From Chitinophagaceae bacterium (GTDB taxonomy: Bacteria; Bacteroidota; Bacteroidia; Chitinophagales; Chitinophagaceae), in assembly GCA_947446645.1 (NCBI GenBank), contig CANFHA010000001.1:186001-250000 (forward strand): 64,000 bases of DNA, written 5' to 3'. Below the pieces are notes generated by a model that made no database searches, was not told the origin of the DNA, and saw nothing but the letters and a program-made list of their open reading frames with translations. Below are positions 52,552 to 61,418 of this stretch, piece after piece; the first letter of the stretch is position 1; each line of letters opens with the position of its first letter. Both the position numbers and the translations under genes were made by a program.

Positions 52552-54423
52552 TTGCCGAACCGCTGTGTCTATATTTTCATATTCTTGCTATGCTGGTTGC
52601 TACCAGCCTATAGTGCCTATGCCCAAAAACCAGGTAAACTGGATAGCGTGGATATTACAAAGCTGCACTTTACCCATAACAAGTTTGTAAACAACATTTT
52701 TCAACAGGCCGTAAACTCAGTAAAAAGGACACCTGATGCAGGGCCGGATGAAAGCTACCTGAGCGGAAAAAGTGAAGATCCTTACCTGCCCTACCAGGGG
52801 AAGATCATACGCCATATTTTTGTCAACACATTCAACTTCGACCGCTCGCTGGAAGACACCAGTAAGCCGGACAACAGCCTGGCCGCAAGGGTAGGTAACC
52901 GGCTGCACAAAAGCACCCGAAAGTTCGTGATCAGGAACAATCTCTTTATAAAAGAGAATACGCCGATAAACGCATTTATGATGGCCGATAATGAGCGTTT
53001 CCTTCGTTCGCTGGACTATATACATGATGCGCGTATCATTATCACAGATATCCCGAACAATCCAGACTCTGTGGATATTACCATTTATACTAAGGACCTG
53101 TTCAGTATAGCTGGCGGCGGCGCATCGCAGGGAGCTAACCATATTAGTGCAAATCTGTACGAAGACAATCTTGCCGGTATGGCCCAGCGCCTGGAGGTAA
53201 GCGGCCTTTATGATTACAACCGTAACCCCAACTGGGGATATGGTGTACTCTACCGGAAAGACAATGTGGCCCATTCTTTCATAGATGCAACACTAGGCTA
53301 CAGCGTGATGAGCAACAACCCCTATACGCACGAAGAAGAATCAACAACCTTCTTAACACTTACGCGCCAACTGGTTTCGCCATACTCCAGGTTTGCAGGC
53401 GGGCTTACTATAAGCCAGAACCAGGCTTTCAACGTATACCACTTGCCTGATTCCATAGTTTTCCCCTACAAGTACCGGGTGCTTGATGGATGGGCAGGTT
53501 ATAGCATTGGCATAAAACAGCTCACCGCTACCAATAATACCATACGCGACCGACGTTTCCTGGCAATAAGATATTACCGGCATGATTTCTCCCAACTGCC
53601 AACGCAAATAATGACCCCAACCGGCCCAAGGTTTGACCCTATTTTCAACAGCTCGCAGGCAGTGCTGGCGCAGTTCACTTTCTTCCGGCAAGACTACTAC
53701 AAAACCCAGTACATCTATGGTTTCGGCACTACCGAGGATCTGCCCTATGGTTACAATATAGCTGTAACGCTGGGCGGGCATGAGCAACTGGGAATACAGC
53801 GCCCCTATGCGGGATTAAATGCTTCAGACTACATTGCCTCAGGCCGCGGAGACTTCATACAGCTGTACCTGAGAAGCGGTGGCTTCCTGTATAAAAACAA
53901 AGTACAGGACGGTAGTTTCCTGATCGGCGCAACAGCCTATAGCCGCATAGTCTTCCTCAACAGTACCAAGGTACGTCAATACCTGAACCTTAGCTATACG
54001 CATCTGTACAACAGGGTTACCTATGCGCCGCTGCGTATAGATAACTTTTATGGTCTCCGCGGCTTCCTCTCAGATTCGGCATATGGTACACGAAGGCTTA
54101 GCCTGCAGCTGGAGACTGCGTTCTACCTAAGATTCAAACTTCTCGGCTTTCAGTTTGCACCTTTCCCATGGGGCGACCTGAGCCTGATAACGCCCGAGCA
54201 CGGCCCCTACTCAAAGTCGGCATTATACACCAGCCTTGGTGGCGGCCTGAGGATGAGAAATGAGAACCTCGTTTTTGAGACCATCGAAATACGGGCCTTT
54301 TTCTTTCCTATAGCCCCAAATAACATGAAGGGCTTTAAGGTGGTGACCAATGCCAACATCAGGTACCGGTATCGAAGCAACTACATTACCCAGCCGGATC
54401 TTGTACAGCTGAACTCGCAATAG
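52552..54423 (+). CDS. Outer membrane beta-barrel protein with POTRA-like N-terminus
   Basis: The 623-residue protein starts with TTG and a signal peptide (FIFLLCWLLPAYSAYAQ). Residues ~85-190 include KIIRHIFVNTFNFDRSLED and RSLDYIHDARIIITDIPNNPDSVDITIYTKDLFS, which resemble POTRA-domain strands of the BamA/Omp85 superfamily. The rest is rich in aromatic-ended amphipathic strands and ends with a strand-like segment (ANIRYRYRS). It has GLRGFLSDSAYGTRRL, resembling the conserved L6/(V/I)RG(F/Y) region of Omp85 proteins. It may insert or export a specific cargo. Confidence is moderate; the start codon is uncertain. Confidence 0.65.
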   Translation: MPNRCVYIFIFLLCWLLPAYSAYAQKPGKLDSVDITKLHFTHNKFVNNIFQQAVNSVKRTPDAGPDESYLSGKSEDPYLPYQGKIIRHIFVNTFNFDRSLEDTSKPDNSLAARVGNRLHKSTRKFVIRNNLFIKENTPINAFMMADNERFLRSLDYIHDARIIITDIPNNPDSVDITIYTKDLFSIAGGGASQGANHISANLYEDNLAGMAQRLEVSGLYDYNRNPNWGYGVLYRKDNVAHSFIDATLGYSVMSNNPYTHEEESTTFLTLTRQLVSPYSRFAGGLTISQNQAFNVYHLPDSIVFPYKYRVLDGWAGYSIGIKQLTATNNTIRDRRFLAIRYYRHDFSQLPTQIMTPTGPRFDPIFNSSQAVLAQFTFFRQDYYKTQYIYGFGTTEDLPYGYNIAVTLGGHEQLGIQRPYAGLNASDYIASGRGDFIQLYLRSGGFLYKNKVQDGSFLIGATAYSRIVFLNSTKVRQYLNLSYTHLYNRVTYAPLRIDNFYGLRGFLSDSAYGTRRLSLQLETAFYLRFKLLGFQFAPFPWGDLSLITPEHGPYSKSALYTSLGGGLRMRNENLVFETIEIRAFFFPIAPNNMKGFKVVTNANIRYRYRSNYITQPDLVQLNSQ

Positions 54424-54465
54424 ACTGGTTATCAAAAGAAAAAAAGAATCTCTACTTTTGGTGAT

Positions 54466-55101
54466 ATGCACCTGCCTCACACCATAATTGCCAAATTACT
54501 TTTGTCTGTGCTGCTGGGCAGCGTGATAGGTATAGAGCGGGAGATCAGGAGCAAATCGGCCGGCTTTCGCACTATAATGCTCATCTGCCTCGGCGCTACC
54601 ATGTTCACCATTTTTTCACAGGTCATTGGTTGGCCGTCTAATCAAGACCGTATTGCTTCAAATATTGTTACCGGCATCGGCTTCCTGGGTGCGGGAGTCA
54701 TCTTCCGGAATAACAACCGTGTGAATGGCATAACCACGGCTGCGAGTATTTGGCTTTCGGCCGCGCTGGGCATGGGCATCGGCTGCGGATACTACACCGT
54801 ATCTATCGTCGGTTGCGCACTGGTACTTATCATACTTTTCCTGTTCTCCTTTTTGGATAGATATATAGACCGCATAAACCAGGTGAGGGAATATAAGATT
54901 ACCTATCCTTACGAATATAGCCAGGAGCATAAGTATGAGGACGAGATCAAAGAGCTGGGCCTGGATATTAAAAGCAGATCGCACACCAAGACCGGCAATA
55001 TCATTACCGGTGAATGGACAGTGACCGGCAATGAAAAGGCCCACCATGAATTCATAGACCGCATCTTAAAAGACGAGACGGTTACCGAATTTAACTACTA
55101 G
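54466..55101 (+). CDS. MgtC/SapB family membrane protein
   Basis: The 211-residue protein shows the diagnostic MgtC block: LLSVLLGSVIGIEREIRSKSAGFRTIMLICLGATMF, then IASNIVTGIGFLGAGVIFRNNNRVNGITTAASIWLSAALGMGIG. Five membrane segments occupy about residues 5-140 and a soluble ACT-like C-terminal domain follows. MgtC proteins act in magnesium homeostasis and membrane potential control. Its stop codon overlaps that of the convergent GH3 gene by 3 nt. Confidence 0.92.
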   Translation: MHLPHTIIAKLLLSVLLGSVIGIEREIRSKSAGFRTIMLICLGATMFTIFSQVIGWPSNQDRIASNIVTGIGFLGAGVIFRNNNRVNGITTAASIWLSAALGMGIGCGYYTVSIVGCALVLIILFLFSFLDRYIDRINQVREYKITYPYEYSQEHKYEDEIKELGLDIKSRSHTKTGNIITGEWTVTGNEKAHHEFIDRILKDETVTEFNY

Positions 55102-56594
55102 GCGATCCATGGCTGCAATGCATCTGCTATCTTCCTGTCGTTGCCGAGGCGCGGCACCTTGTTCTGCCCACCCAGGCGGCCTATAGATTTCATATACTCA
55201 ATAAAGGCGTTCTTCTTCATTGTCCTTATCTTCAATGTCTGCAGTATACTGCCGCTGATAAGGTCGTTGTAGTAAATGTTCTTTTCCTTGAGATAGGTGT
55301 TCACTGCATCTGCAAATGCATTCATATCTGCAGGCGGAGTCTCAAACTCTATGAACCACTCATGATACGGCAGGCCCTCTGTAACCTGGATAGCAGGCGC
55401 TATGGTAAACTCTATTATGTGCGTGTTAAAGTCCTTTGACGCATGCATAATAGCATGCTCTACTTCCTCGCCTATTACATGCTCACCAAAAGCCGATATG
55501 TAGTGTTTTATACGGCCCGTTACTACCAACCGGTAGGGGCTGGTACTTACAAAGCGCACTGTATCGCCTATGTTGTATCCCCACAGTCCGGCATTGGTGC
55601 TTACAATAAGTGCGTAGTTCTCACCCACCTTCACTTCTCCCAGCGCGAGCCTGGTAGGGTTCTCATTGGCTATCTCACCAGCAGGTATGAATTCATAAAA
55701 TATACCGGCATTCGTATTCAGTAATAGTCCTTCACTCTCTACCAGGTCCTGGAAGGCGAAAAAGCCTTCGGAGGCCGGGAAGGTCTCTATCATATCTACC
55801 TGCCCGCCCAGGCTATCCAGCAGCTTGGTTTTATAAGGCTCAAAGTTCACACCACCATGCACGATCACCTGTAGTTCAGGAAACAGTTCCTTTATCTTTT
55901 TCCCCTCATTGCGCTGGCTCAGCCAGTCGAAATACATCTGCATCCATGGAGGTATGCCACTGATAAGGGTCATATTCTCCTTCATGGTCTCATTGACAAT
56001 ACTATCCAGCTTCACCTCCCAGTCGTCAATACAGTTGGTCTCGTAAGATGGCAGCTGGTTTCCACGCAGGTAGCGGGGAATATAATGATTCACGATACCG
56101 CTAAGCCGGCCAGTTGGTATGCCGCCAACCCTTTCCAGCTCAGGAGAGCCAGAGAGGAAGATCATCTTACCATTAGCAAAGTCGGCATTGCCGCTCTCAG
56201 CCATGTAACAAAGCAGTGCATCGCGTGCACCATTTATATGGTTGGAAATAGACTCACTGGTGATTGGTATATACTTTGCACCGCTTGTTGTGCCTGATGT
56301 CTTAGCAAAATAGATCGGCTTCCCCTTCCAAAGCACGCCCTGCTCGCCGCTTTTTATTCTATCTATATATGGCGTAAAGGCCTCGTAGTCGCGGATAGGA
56401 ACAGCCTCCCTGAACTCTTCATAAGTCTTTACTGCGTGCAGGCCGTGATCTCTTCCAAATGCCGTACGGCTACCTTGCTTCAACAAATGCTGCAACACCG
56501 CCTGCTGGTCTGCAACCGCAGTGACCATGCCCTTGCGCACCTTTGCGTGAACGATAGACGCGTAAGGCCGTGCAAGAAAGGATTTTATCTTCAT
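55098..56594 (-). CDS. GH3 family acyl-adenylating enzyme (auxin-responsive GH3-like)
   Basis: This 498-residue protein belongs to the GH3 family of ANL-type enzymes. The P-loop-like motif is IYFAKTSGTTSGAKYIPIT. Other conserved parts are HGGVNFEPYK, FPASEGFFAFQD and YNIGDTVRFVSTSPYRLVVTGR, then a C-terminal lid. Plant GH3 enzymes join amino acids to jasmonate or auxin through an adenylate. The bacterial substrate is unknown. A TAACTTTG -7 box is 21 bp upstream. Confidence 0.9.
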   Translation of the reverse strand: MKIKSFLARPYASIVHAKVRKGMVTAVADQQAVLQHLLKQGSRTAFGRDHGLHAVKTYEEFREAVPIRDYEAFTPYIDRIKSGEQGVLWKGKPIYFAKTSGTTSGAKYIPITSESISNHINGARDALLCYMAESGNADFANGKMIFLSGSPELERVGGIPTGRLSGIVNHYIPRYLRGNQLPSYETNCIDDWEVKLDSIVNETMKENMTLISGIPPWMQMYFDWLSQRNEGKKIKELFPELQVIVHGGVNFEPYKTKLLDSLGGQVDMIETFPASEGFFAFQDLVESEGLLLNTNAGIFYEFIPAGEIANENPTRLALGEVKVGENYALIVSTNAGLWGYNIGDTVRFVSTSPYRLVVTGRIKHYISAFGEHVIGEEVEHAIMHASKDFNTHIIEFTIAPAIQVTEGLPYHEWFIEFETPPADMNAFADAVNTYLKEKNIYYNDLISGSILQTLKIRTMKKNAFIEYMKSIGRLGGQNKVPRLGNDRKIADALQPWIA

Positions 56595-56614
56595 TCCCTA
56601 ATTTTATTCAAATC

Positions 56615-56622
56615 CAAAGTTA
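56615..56622 (-). promoter_or_regulatory. -7 box of the GH3 gene
   Basis: The minus strand reads TAACTTTG, ending 20 bp before the start codon at 56594. Confidence 0.5.
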
Positions 56623-56692
56623 ATACTAATTACATCCTTATTATTGTAGTTTTATTTACAGATATTACAGAGTAAAGATTTTATAGTCCTCT

Positions 56693-58090
56693 ATGCACTC
56701 CAGGAAGTTTTTAGCGCTTTTCATCATCACGTCAATTTCGCTGATGGCGTTGTCGCTATATAACGGCTATCCCCTGGTGGAAAATGATAGTGCTGCCTAT
56801 ATAGAGCAGGCGATCTTCCCTCACTTTACACCAGAGCGTACGCCGTTCTATGGTATGTTCATGCGGGTAAGCAGCATGTGTGCTTCCCTTTGGTTTACCG
56901 TAATGGCACAGTGCTTTATGCTGGCCTACTTACTTCTTAAGTTCATATTTGAAATTCAGAAGTCAAGCGCGAGCAACCGGGATGACAAACAAAATTCCGT
57001 TGACTTTAACTTCGGCCTGGTTGCCGTTATTGCTATTATCACCTTTACCTGTGTGTCGTGGGTTACCTCTTGCCTTATGCCCGATGTGTTTGCCGGTATC
57101 CTGCTACTTTCCAGCATTCTCTTTGTAACAGCGGCAAATGAAAAACCGCTTATACTGGGTGTATATCTGCTGTTTGTATTCGTGGCCATGCTCATGCATA
57201 ATTCGCATTTCCCTATAGTTGTGCTGTTCTCACTAGCACTACTGGTGCCTGCACTTATAAAAAAGCAGGCAAATATGTGCAACAGAAGCCTGGCGCTGCT
57301 GTTGGTGTGCGGCAGCGTATGGGGTGTTATGTGCAGCATGAATGCGATAAAGAAACACGGCTTCACTTTCTCCCGGGGTAAAGACATTATGCTCACAGCC
57401 AAATTTGCTGAAGAAGGCATTCTGGACCTTTACCTGAGCGATAACTGCGGCAGGCAACCCCTCCGGCTATGCAACTACAAGGGCCGTATACCCGGTAACA
57501 TCACAGAGTTCCTCACATCAGGCGAAGGGCCCGTATACAAAATGGGCGGCTGGGATAGCAACCGTGTGGAGTATAAGACCATAGTGCACGATGTGCTCAC
57601 GACTCCTAAATACTTATCGATGGTGGCACAGAAATCGGTAGTGGGCACGCTGAAGCAACTGACCCAGGTACATGTCGCTGATAAGGCCAGCGCGCAGGGC
57701 TACGGGAGCGAAACCTGGGGGAAAGTAAAAAAGTACTTTGCCGCAGAACTGCCCGCCTACACAACATCTATGCAAAACAATAATTCACTGAGCGGGGCGG
57801 CAAGCAACTTCATTTACTATCTATTCCTTGTTTGCTCATCGCTTTGGATGCTTATCTGCTATCAAAAAGTGATGAGCAAGGAGCTTGCCTTTACTTATTA
57901 CTGCCTGTTCCTTTTCCTGGTGGTAAATGCATTCGTTACCGCATCCCTGTCAGCTATTACCTACAAATTTCAGTACCGGGTGGCGTGGGTATTGCCCGCC
58001 ACTAATGCTATAGTTATACTCAGGTACTACTACCTAAAACTCCATTCATCAAGCACTACCCCTCAAACCGCAGACGCTCTATCAGAATGA
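56693..58090 (+). CDS. Polytopic membrane protein, tandem copy 1 (possible GT-C enzyme)
   Basis: The 465-residue protein has about ten hydrophobic segments. The first external loop reads YNGYPLVENDSAAYIEQA, an acidic plus Tyr motif that resembles the donor-binding loop of GT-C glycosyltransferases. Other conserved blocks shared with the next gene are VSWVTSCLMPDVFAGILLL, HNSHF, FTFSRG, DNCG and GGWDSNRVEY. A large soluble loop lies at about residues 225-360. I do not recognise a named family. Its stop overlaps the next start (ATGA). Confidence 0.7.
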   Translation: MHSRKFLALFIITSISLMALSLYNGYPLVENDSAAYIEQAIFPHFTPERTPFYGMFMRVSSMCASLWFTVMAQCFMLAYLLLKFIFEIQKSSASNRDDKQNSVDFNFGLVAVIAIITFTCVSWVTSCLMPDVFAGILLLSSILFVTAANEKPLILGVYLLFVFVAMLMHNSHFPIVVLFSLALLVPALIKKQANMCNRSLALLLVCGSVWGVMCSMNAIKKHGFTFSRGKDIMLTAKFAEEGILDLYLSDNCGRQPLRLCNYKGRIPGNITEFLTSGEGPVYKMGGWDSNRVEYKTIVHDVLTTPKYLSMVAQKSVVGTLKQLTQVHVADKASAQGYGSETWGKVKKYFAAELPAYTTSMQNNNSLSGAASNFIYYLFLVCSSLWMLICYQKVMSKELAFTYYCLFLFLVVNAFVTASLSAITYKFQYRVAWVLPATNAIVILRYYYLKLHSSSTTPQTADALSE

Positions 58091-59484
58091 AGCTAAAAGC
58101 CTCCATATCGCTGCTACTCCTCACCTCCCTGGCACTAATGGTGGTGGCGCTGTATTGCGGCTACGGACTGGCAGAGAGCGATACAGGCGCCTATATCGAA
58201 AAGGGCATTCTTAATATAATCCCTAATGACCGGTCACCTTTTTATGGCTGGTTTATCAGGTATACGAGCATGTGGTCATCGCTTTGGTATTCACTATTTG
58301 CGCAGAGCCTGCTGCTTGCTTATGTGCTGCTTAAGTACGTTGACCGAATTCAACATTCAGACGTCAAAAGCCCAAATGCAGGACCGGCAATTACCGATGT
58401 AGGCGATAGTGCACCCCAACAGTTTCGTTTTAAACTCTTCACTGTTATTACGATAGTTTCCTTTACCTGCGTCTCCTGGGTGGTAAGCTATCTTATGCCC
58501 GATGTATTTGCGGGTATACTATTGCTGGGTGCCCTACTCTTTCTTACAGAAAAAACCGGCAAGGCGATGCAGCTGCTTATCTATGTGCTTATCATTTTCC
58601 TGTCCATCATTGTTCACAATTCGCATTTCCTTATCCTGGGGCCTTTCGCAATACTGCTGATAGTGTGGTCATTGGTAAAAAAGTATACAGTGGTTCTAAA
58701 GCGCAGCATTGTTCTTTTATCCCTGTCTGCGCTCAGCTGGGCTCTAATGTGTACCGTGAACGCGGCCAATGGATATGGATTCACCTACTCACGTGGCAGC
58801 CATGTGTTTATGATGGGCAAGTTTGTGGAAACGGGCCTACTGAAGACCTATCTTGATGATAACTGCGCGACCAAAAATCTGAAGCTTTGTAATTACAAAG
58901 ACCAGATACCCATGTACTCCTGGGACTTTCTCTGGGACCTGCAAGGACCACTTTACAAAACCGGAGGCTGGGACAGCAGCAAAACAGAATATAGCGCCAT
59001 TATAAATGATGTGTTTACAAGGCCACGGTACGTGAACCTATTTGCACGCAGCTGCGCCACGTCCACCCTTCGCCAGCTCTTTGATGTGCAGGCTCCGGAC
59101 CATACGACTTTCCAGGGCAAGTGGTCATCGCCATGGCAGCGTATAGGTACATATTTTTGTGACGAGCTAAATGAATACTGTAATTCGAAGCTGTATACTG
59201 ACGGGCTCTCCGCCACGGGGAACAACTATATTTATTATCTCTTTTTTGTGCTCTCGGCGGTGTGGCTGTTGTTTCATAAGCAGGTATTTGGTAAAGAGTT
59301 ATTGTTTATTTATGCAGGTATTTTTTTATTTTTAGTGCTGAATGCATTTGTAACAGCAACTTTTTCTACTGTGGTACCGAGGTTCCAGAATCGTGTATTC
59401 TGGGTGCTTCCGGCCACTAATGCTATTATTATTGCGGCTTATTACTGGGGTAAATTTCAGCGAACAGACGACTTACAACAATAA
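58087..59484 (+). CDS. Polytopic membrane protein, tandem copy 2
   Basis: This 465-residue paralogue of the preceding protein is collinear along its whole length. Matching blocks are YCGYGLAESDTGAYIEKG, VSWVVSYLMPDVFAGILLL, VHNSHF, FTYSRG, DDNCATK and GGWDSSKTEY. Acidic residues in the first loop are kept. The 4-nt overlap with copy 1 implies translational coupling and possibly a heteromeric pair. Function unknown; GT-C-like glycan or lipid transfer is the best guess. Confidence 0.7.
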   Translation: MKLKASISLLLLTSLALMVVALYCGYGLAESDTGAYIEKGILNIIPNDRSPFYGWFIRYTSMWSSLWYSLFAQSLLLAYVLLKYVDRIQHSDVKSPNAGPAITDVGDSAPQQFRFKLFTVITIVSFTCVSWVVSYLMPDVFAGILLLGALLFLTEKTGKAMQLLIYVLIIFLSIIVHNSHFLILGPFAILLIVWSLVKKYTVVLKRSIVLLSLSALSWALMCTVNAANGYGFTYSRGSHVFMMGKFVETGLLKTYLDDNCATKNLKLCNYKDQIPMYSWDFLWDLQGPLYKTGGWDSSKTEYSAIINDVFTRPRYVNLFARSCATSTLRQLFDVQAPDHTTFQGKWSSPWQRIGTYFCDELNEYCNSKLYTDGLSATGNNYIYYLFFVLSAVWLLFHKQVFGKELLFIYAGIFLFLVLNAFVTATFSTVVPRFQNRVFWVLPATNAIIIAAYYWGKFQRTDDLQQ

Positions 59485-59510
59485 AAAAAATCAAATAATA
59501 ATGATTTCTG

Positions 59511-59541
59511 TTGGTTGGAAGTAAAAAGTGTATTACCTTTG
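59511..59541 (+). promoter_or_regulatory. Promoter of the rplU-rpmA operon
   Basis: A TACCTTTG -7 box (59534-59541) follows a TTG-containing -33-like region (TTGGTTGG, 59511-59518). It lies 22 bp before the rplU ATG and downstream of the membrane gene stop, so it starts the ribosomal unit. Confidence 0.6.
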
Positions 59542-59562
59542 CGAAAATATTTTCGGTACATC

Positions 59563-59862
59563 ATGTTTGCAATAGTAACAATAGCAGGGCAACAATTCAA
59601 AGTGAAACAGAACGACGAATTGTTTGTGCATCGCCTCGAGGGCAATGCCGGTGACAAGGTTGAATTTTCTGATATCCTTATGGTAAGCAACGAAGGTGGC
59701 ATTACTGTAGGTAAGCATAGCAAAAAAATTCAGGCTGAGATCATGGATCATTTGAAGGGTGATAAGGTTATCATCTTCAAGAAGAATCGCAGGAAGGGCT
59801 ACCAGAAGAAAAATGGTCATCGCCAGAGCCTGACGAAAATAAAGATCAACGCGATCGCTTAA
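59563..59862 (+). CDS. rplU: 50S ribosomal protein bL21
   Basis: The 99-residue protein starts MFAIVTIAGQQFKVKQNDELFVHRLEG and has KVIIFKKNRRKGYQKKNGHRQSLTKIKI, the rRNA-binding signature of bL21. The start at 59563 is chosen because the upstream in-frame extension overlaps the promoter. It is cotranscribed with rpmA, 65 bp downstream, the near-universal order. Confidence 0.97.
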   Translation: MFAIVTIAGQQFKVKQNDELFVHRLEGNAGDKVEFSDILMVSNEGGITVGKHSKKIQAEIMDHLKGDKVIIFKKNRRKGYQKKNGHRQSLTKIKINAIA

Positions 59863-59927
59863 TTTTCGGATAATAATCAGTAATTTAGCTAATAGCATTT
59901 TAGTAATAAGTAATTATATAGTTAACA

Positions 59928-60200
59928 ATGGCACATAAAAAAGGTGAAGGCAGTGTACGGAACGGCCGGGACTCACATAGTAAAAGATTAGGCGTAAAGA
60001 TATTTGGTGGTCAACCAGCTATCAACGGTAATATTATAGTACGTCAGCGCGGTACAGTATACCATCCTGGTAATAATGTAGGCCTTGGTAAAGATTTCAC
60101 GATCTATGCTATTGCCGACGGGATAGTTGAATTCCGGAAAACACGCACAAAGACATTGATCTCAGTTAAGACAGTCAATACAGCAATCGCCGAGGCCTAA
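59928..60200 (+). CDS. rpmA: 50S ribosomal protein bL27
   Basis: The 90-residue protein starts [29 protein letters not shown] and has [25 protein letters not shown], standard for bL27. The N-terminus is the direct AHKKGxG form that reaches the peptidyl transferase centre, without the cleavable extension found in Firmicutes. Confidence 0.98.
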   Translation: MAHKKGEGSVRNGRDSHSKRLGVKIFGGQPAINGNIIVRQRGTVYHPGNNVGLGKDFTIYAIADGIVEFRKTRTKTLISVKTVNTAIAEA

Positions 60201-60257
60201 CCCCCACGGCGATTTTGCCATATTAAAGGTTTTTGTTTAACCCTTAAATTCACAGTT

Positions 60258-60524
60258 ATGGCAACAGCAAAGAAGGCAGCTCCTGCGAAAAAAGCAGCAC
60301 CTGCAAAGAAAGCAGCCCCTAAGAAGGCAGCACCAGTAAAGAAGGCAGCACCAGCTAAAAAAGCTGCACCTGCTAAAAAGGCAGCACCTGCAAAGAAGGC
60401 AGCACCTGCAAAGAAAGCCGCAGCTCCTAAGAAAGCCGCAGCTCCTAAAAAAGCCGCAGCTCCTAAAAAAGCTGTAGCTAAAAAGAATGCTGGCCCTACG
60501 AAGGCAGCCGCTAAAAAGAAATAA
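60258..60524 (+). CDS. Lys/Ala/Pro-rich histone H1-like protein
   Basis: The 88-residue protein consists almost wholly of AKKAAP and PKKAA repeats with no acidic residue after the N-terminus, like the C-terminal tail of histone H1 and bacterial H1-like proteins such as AlgP and HctB types. It should bind DNA or RNA through charge. It lies 57 bp after rpmA on the same strand, with a terminator after it, and may be read with the ribosomal genes. The repeat tract spans about 60260-60520 and is likely prone to length change. Confidence 0.75.
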   Translation: MATAKKAAPAKKAAPAKKAAPKKAAPVKKAAPAKKAAPAKKAAPAKKAAPAKKAAAPKKAAAPKKAAAPKKAVAKKNAGPTKAAAKKK

Positions 60525-60540
60525 TGATTTTAGCGATCTT

Positions 60541-60572
60541 AAAAAAAGAGACTGTTTACGGTCTCTTTTTTT
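60541..60572 (+). terminator. Terminator after the histone-like gene
   Basis: AAAAAGAGAC pairs with GTCTCTTTTT around an 8-nt loop, with a T7 run. Confidence 0.9.
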
Positions 60573-61360
60573 ATGCCCCTAACTGAGGCTGCTTAGCTGG
60601 ACCGGCAAGTTTCAGGTTGCTGAAAAAATAGCTTTTTGCACAACTTGAGATTGATAATCAATCGATTAATTCCTGATGATTTCCGGTTTTTGCGGGAAAA
60701 TTTCGGTTCCCGCAATCGGGTTATTGACTGATGCAATAGTTTTTGCGATTACAGGCAAAGAGGAAATGCCCCATTTACGATCAAATAAAGAGATGCCTCA
60801 TATGGGGCATTTTGTTTGAGGAGATCCCATTGTAAACAATTGCTTTACAGTGATCTAAGGGTCATATTATCTTTTAAGCAAATTTCCCATTTTACCCCAC
60901 AAGTAGCCGGGTGGGGCATTATTTGAGTTTCACATCCTTTTATTAAAAGCCGGGCTATCGAAAAACCGGGATCTTATGCGATATATGCGGAAAACGCTAT
61001 CTCCGATCAGGTAACGATAGCATCAAATTCGGCACAAATTTACCGAGCATATGGATTCGCTCCAAGACGATTTATTTATGGGGCAATTGTGGGTTTCTTT
61101 TTTGTGCAGGGGATCCATCTGTTTTTTAATGAAACACCTCTTGAGATCTTAACTGGTCAGAATAGGCGCGTGTGGGGGCATGCTGCTGAAGGAGCAGGTA
61201 TAGGCCGGAGACGTAAGGGAAAGGCCTCCTTCCCGCCCTCCCAAAGGGGAGGATGAAGAATAACAGGTTGCATTTTATATATGATGCGTGCAAGAAATAC
61301 AGCTCAGCTGAGGGCTTGCCATGGTATTTAAGAAGAGCGATTGAGGAAATCTACAGCATA
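60573..61360. other. Gene-free region with dispersed repeat elements
   Basis: No credible gene is seen. The region holds a CCGGTTTTTGCGGG / CCCGCAATCGGG stretch (~60680-60720) also found near 28770 in inverted order, the ~165-nt repeat copy B (60765-60926), another ATGGGGCA motif near 61078, and a CCCTCCCAAAGGGGAGG segment (~61238-61254) of a kind common in Bacteroidota intergenic DNA. Confidence 0.6.
60765..60926 (+). repeat. ~165-nt dispersed repeat with ATGCCCCAT palindromes, copy B
   Basis: AATGCCCCATTT, ATCAAATAAA and ATATGGGGCATTTT form an inverted-repeat module of ~50 nt. About 47 nt later come TATTATCTTTTAA and CAAATTTCCCATTT, then GTGGGGCATTATTTGA. The order and spacing match copy A (28472-28637, minus strand). 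Confidence 0.8.
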
Positions 61361-61390
61361 AAAAAAGCAACTACTTATATAGCTGCTTTT
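61361..61390 (-). terminator. Terminator of the alcohol dehydrogenase gene
   Basis: On the minus strand AAAAGCAGCTA pairs with TAGTTGCTTTT (one wobble) around TATAAG and is followed by a T-tract. It is 29 bp past the stop codon. Confidence 0.85.
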
Positions 61391-61418
61391 GAATAGGAAA
61401 ATAAGTGTCTCTATTTTT

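Noticed and set aside
60260-60520. Short-period repeat considered as non-coding microsatellite
   Set aside because: The repeat keeps frame with start, stop and a terminator and encodes a known type of Lys/Ala/Pro histone-like protein.
60768-60821. Short frame inside repeat copy B beginning ATG CCC CAT
   Set aside because: Only 17 codons, created by the ATGCCCCAT palindrome. In copy A the corresponding frame is not kept, so coding is unlikely.
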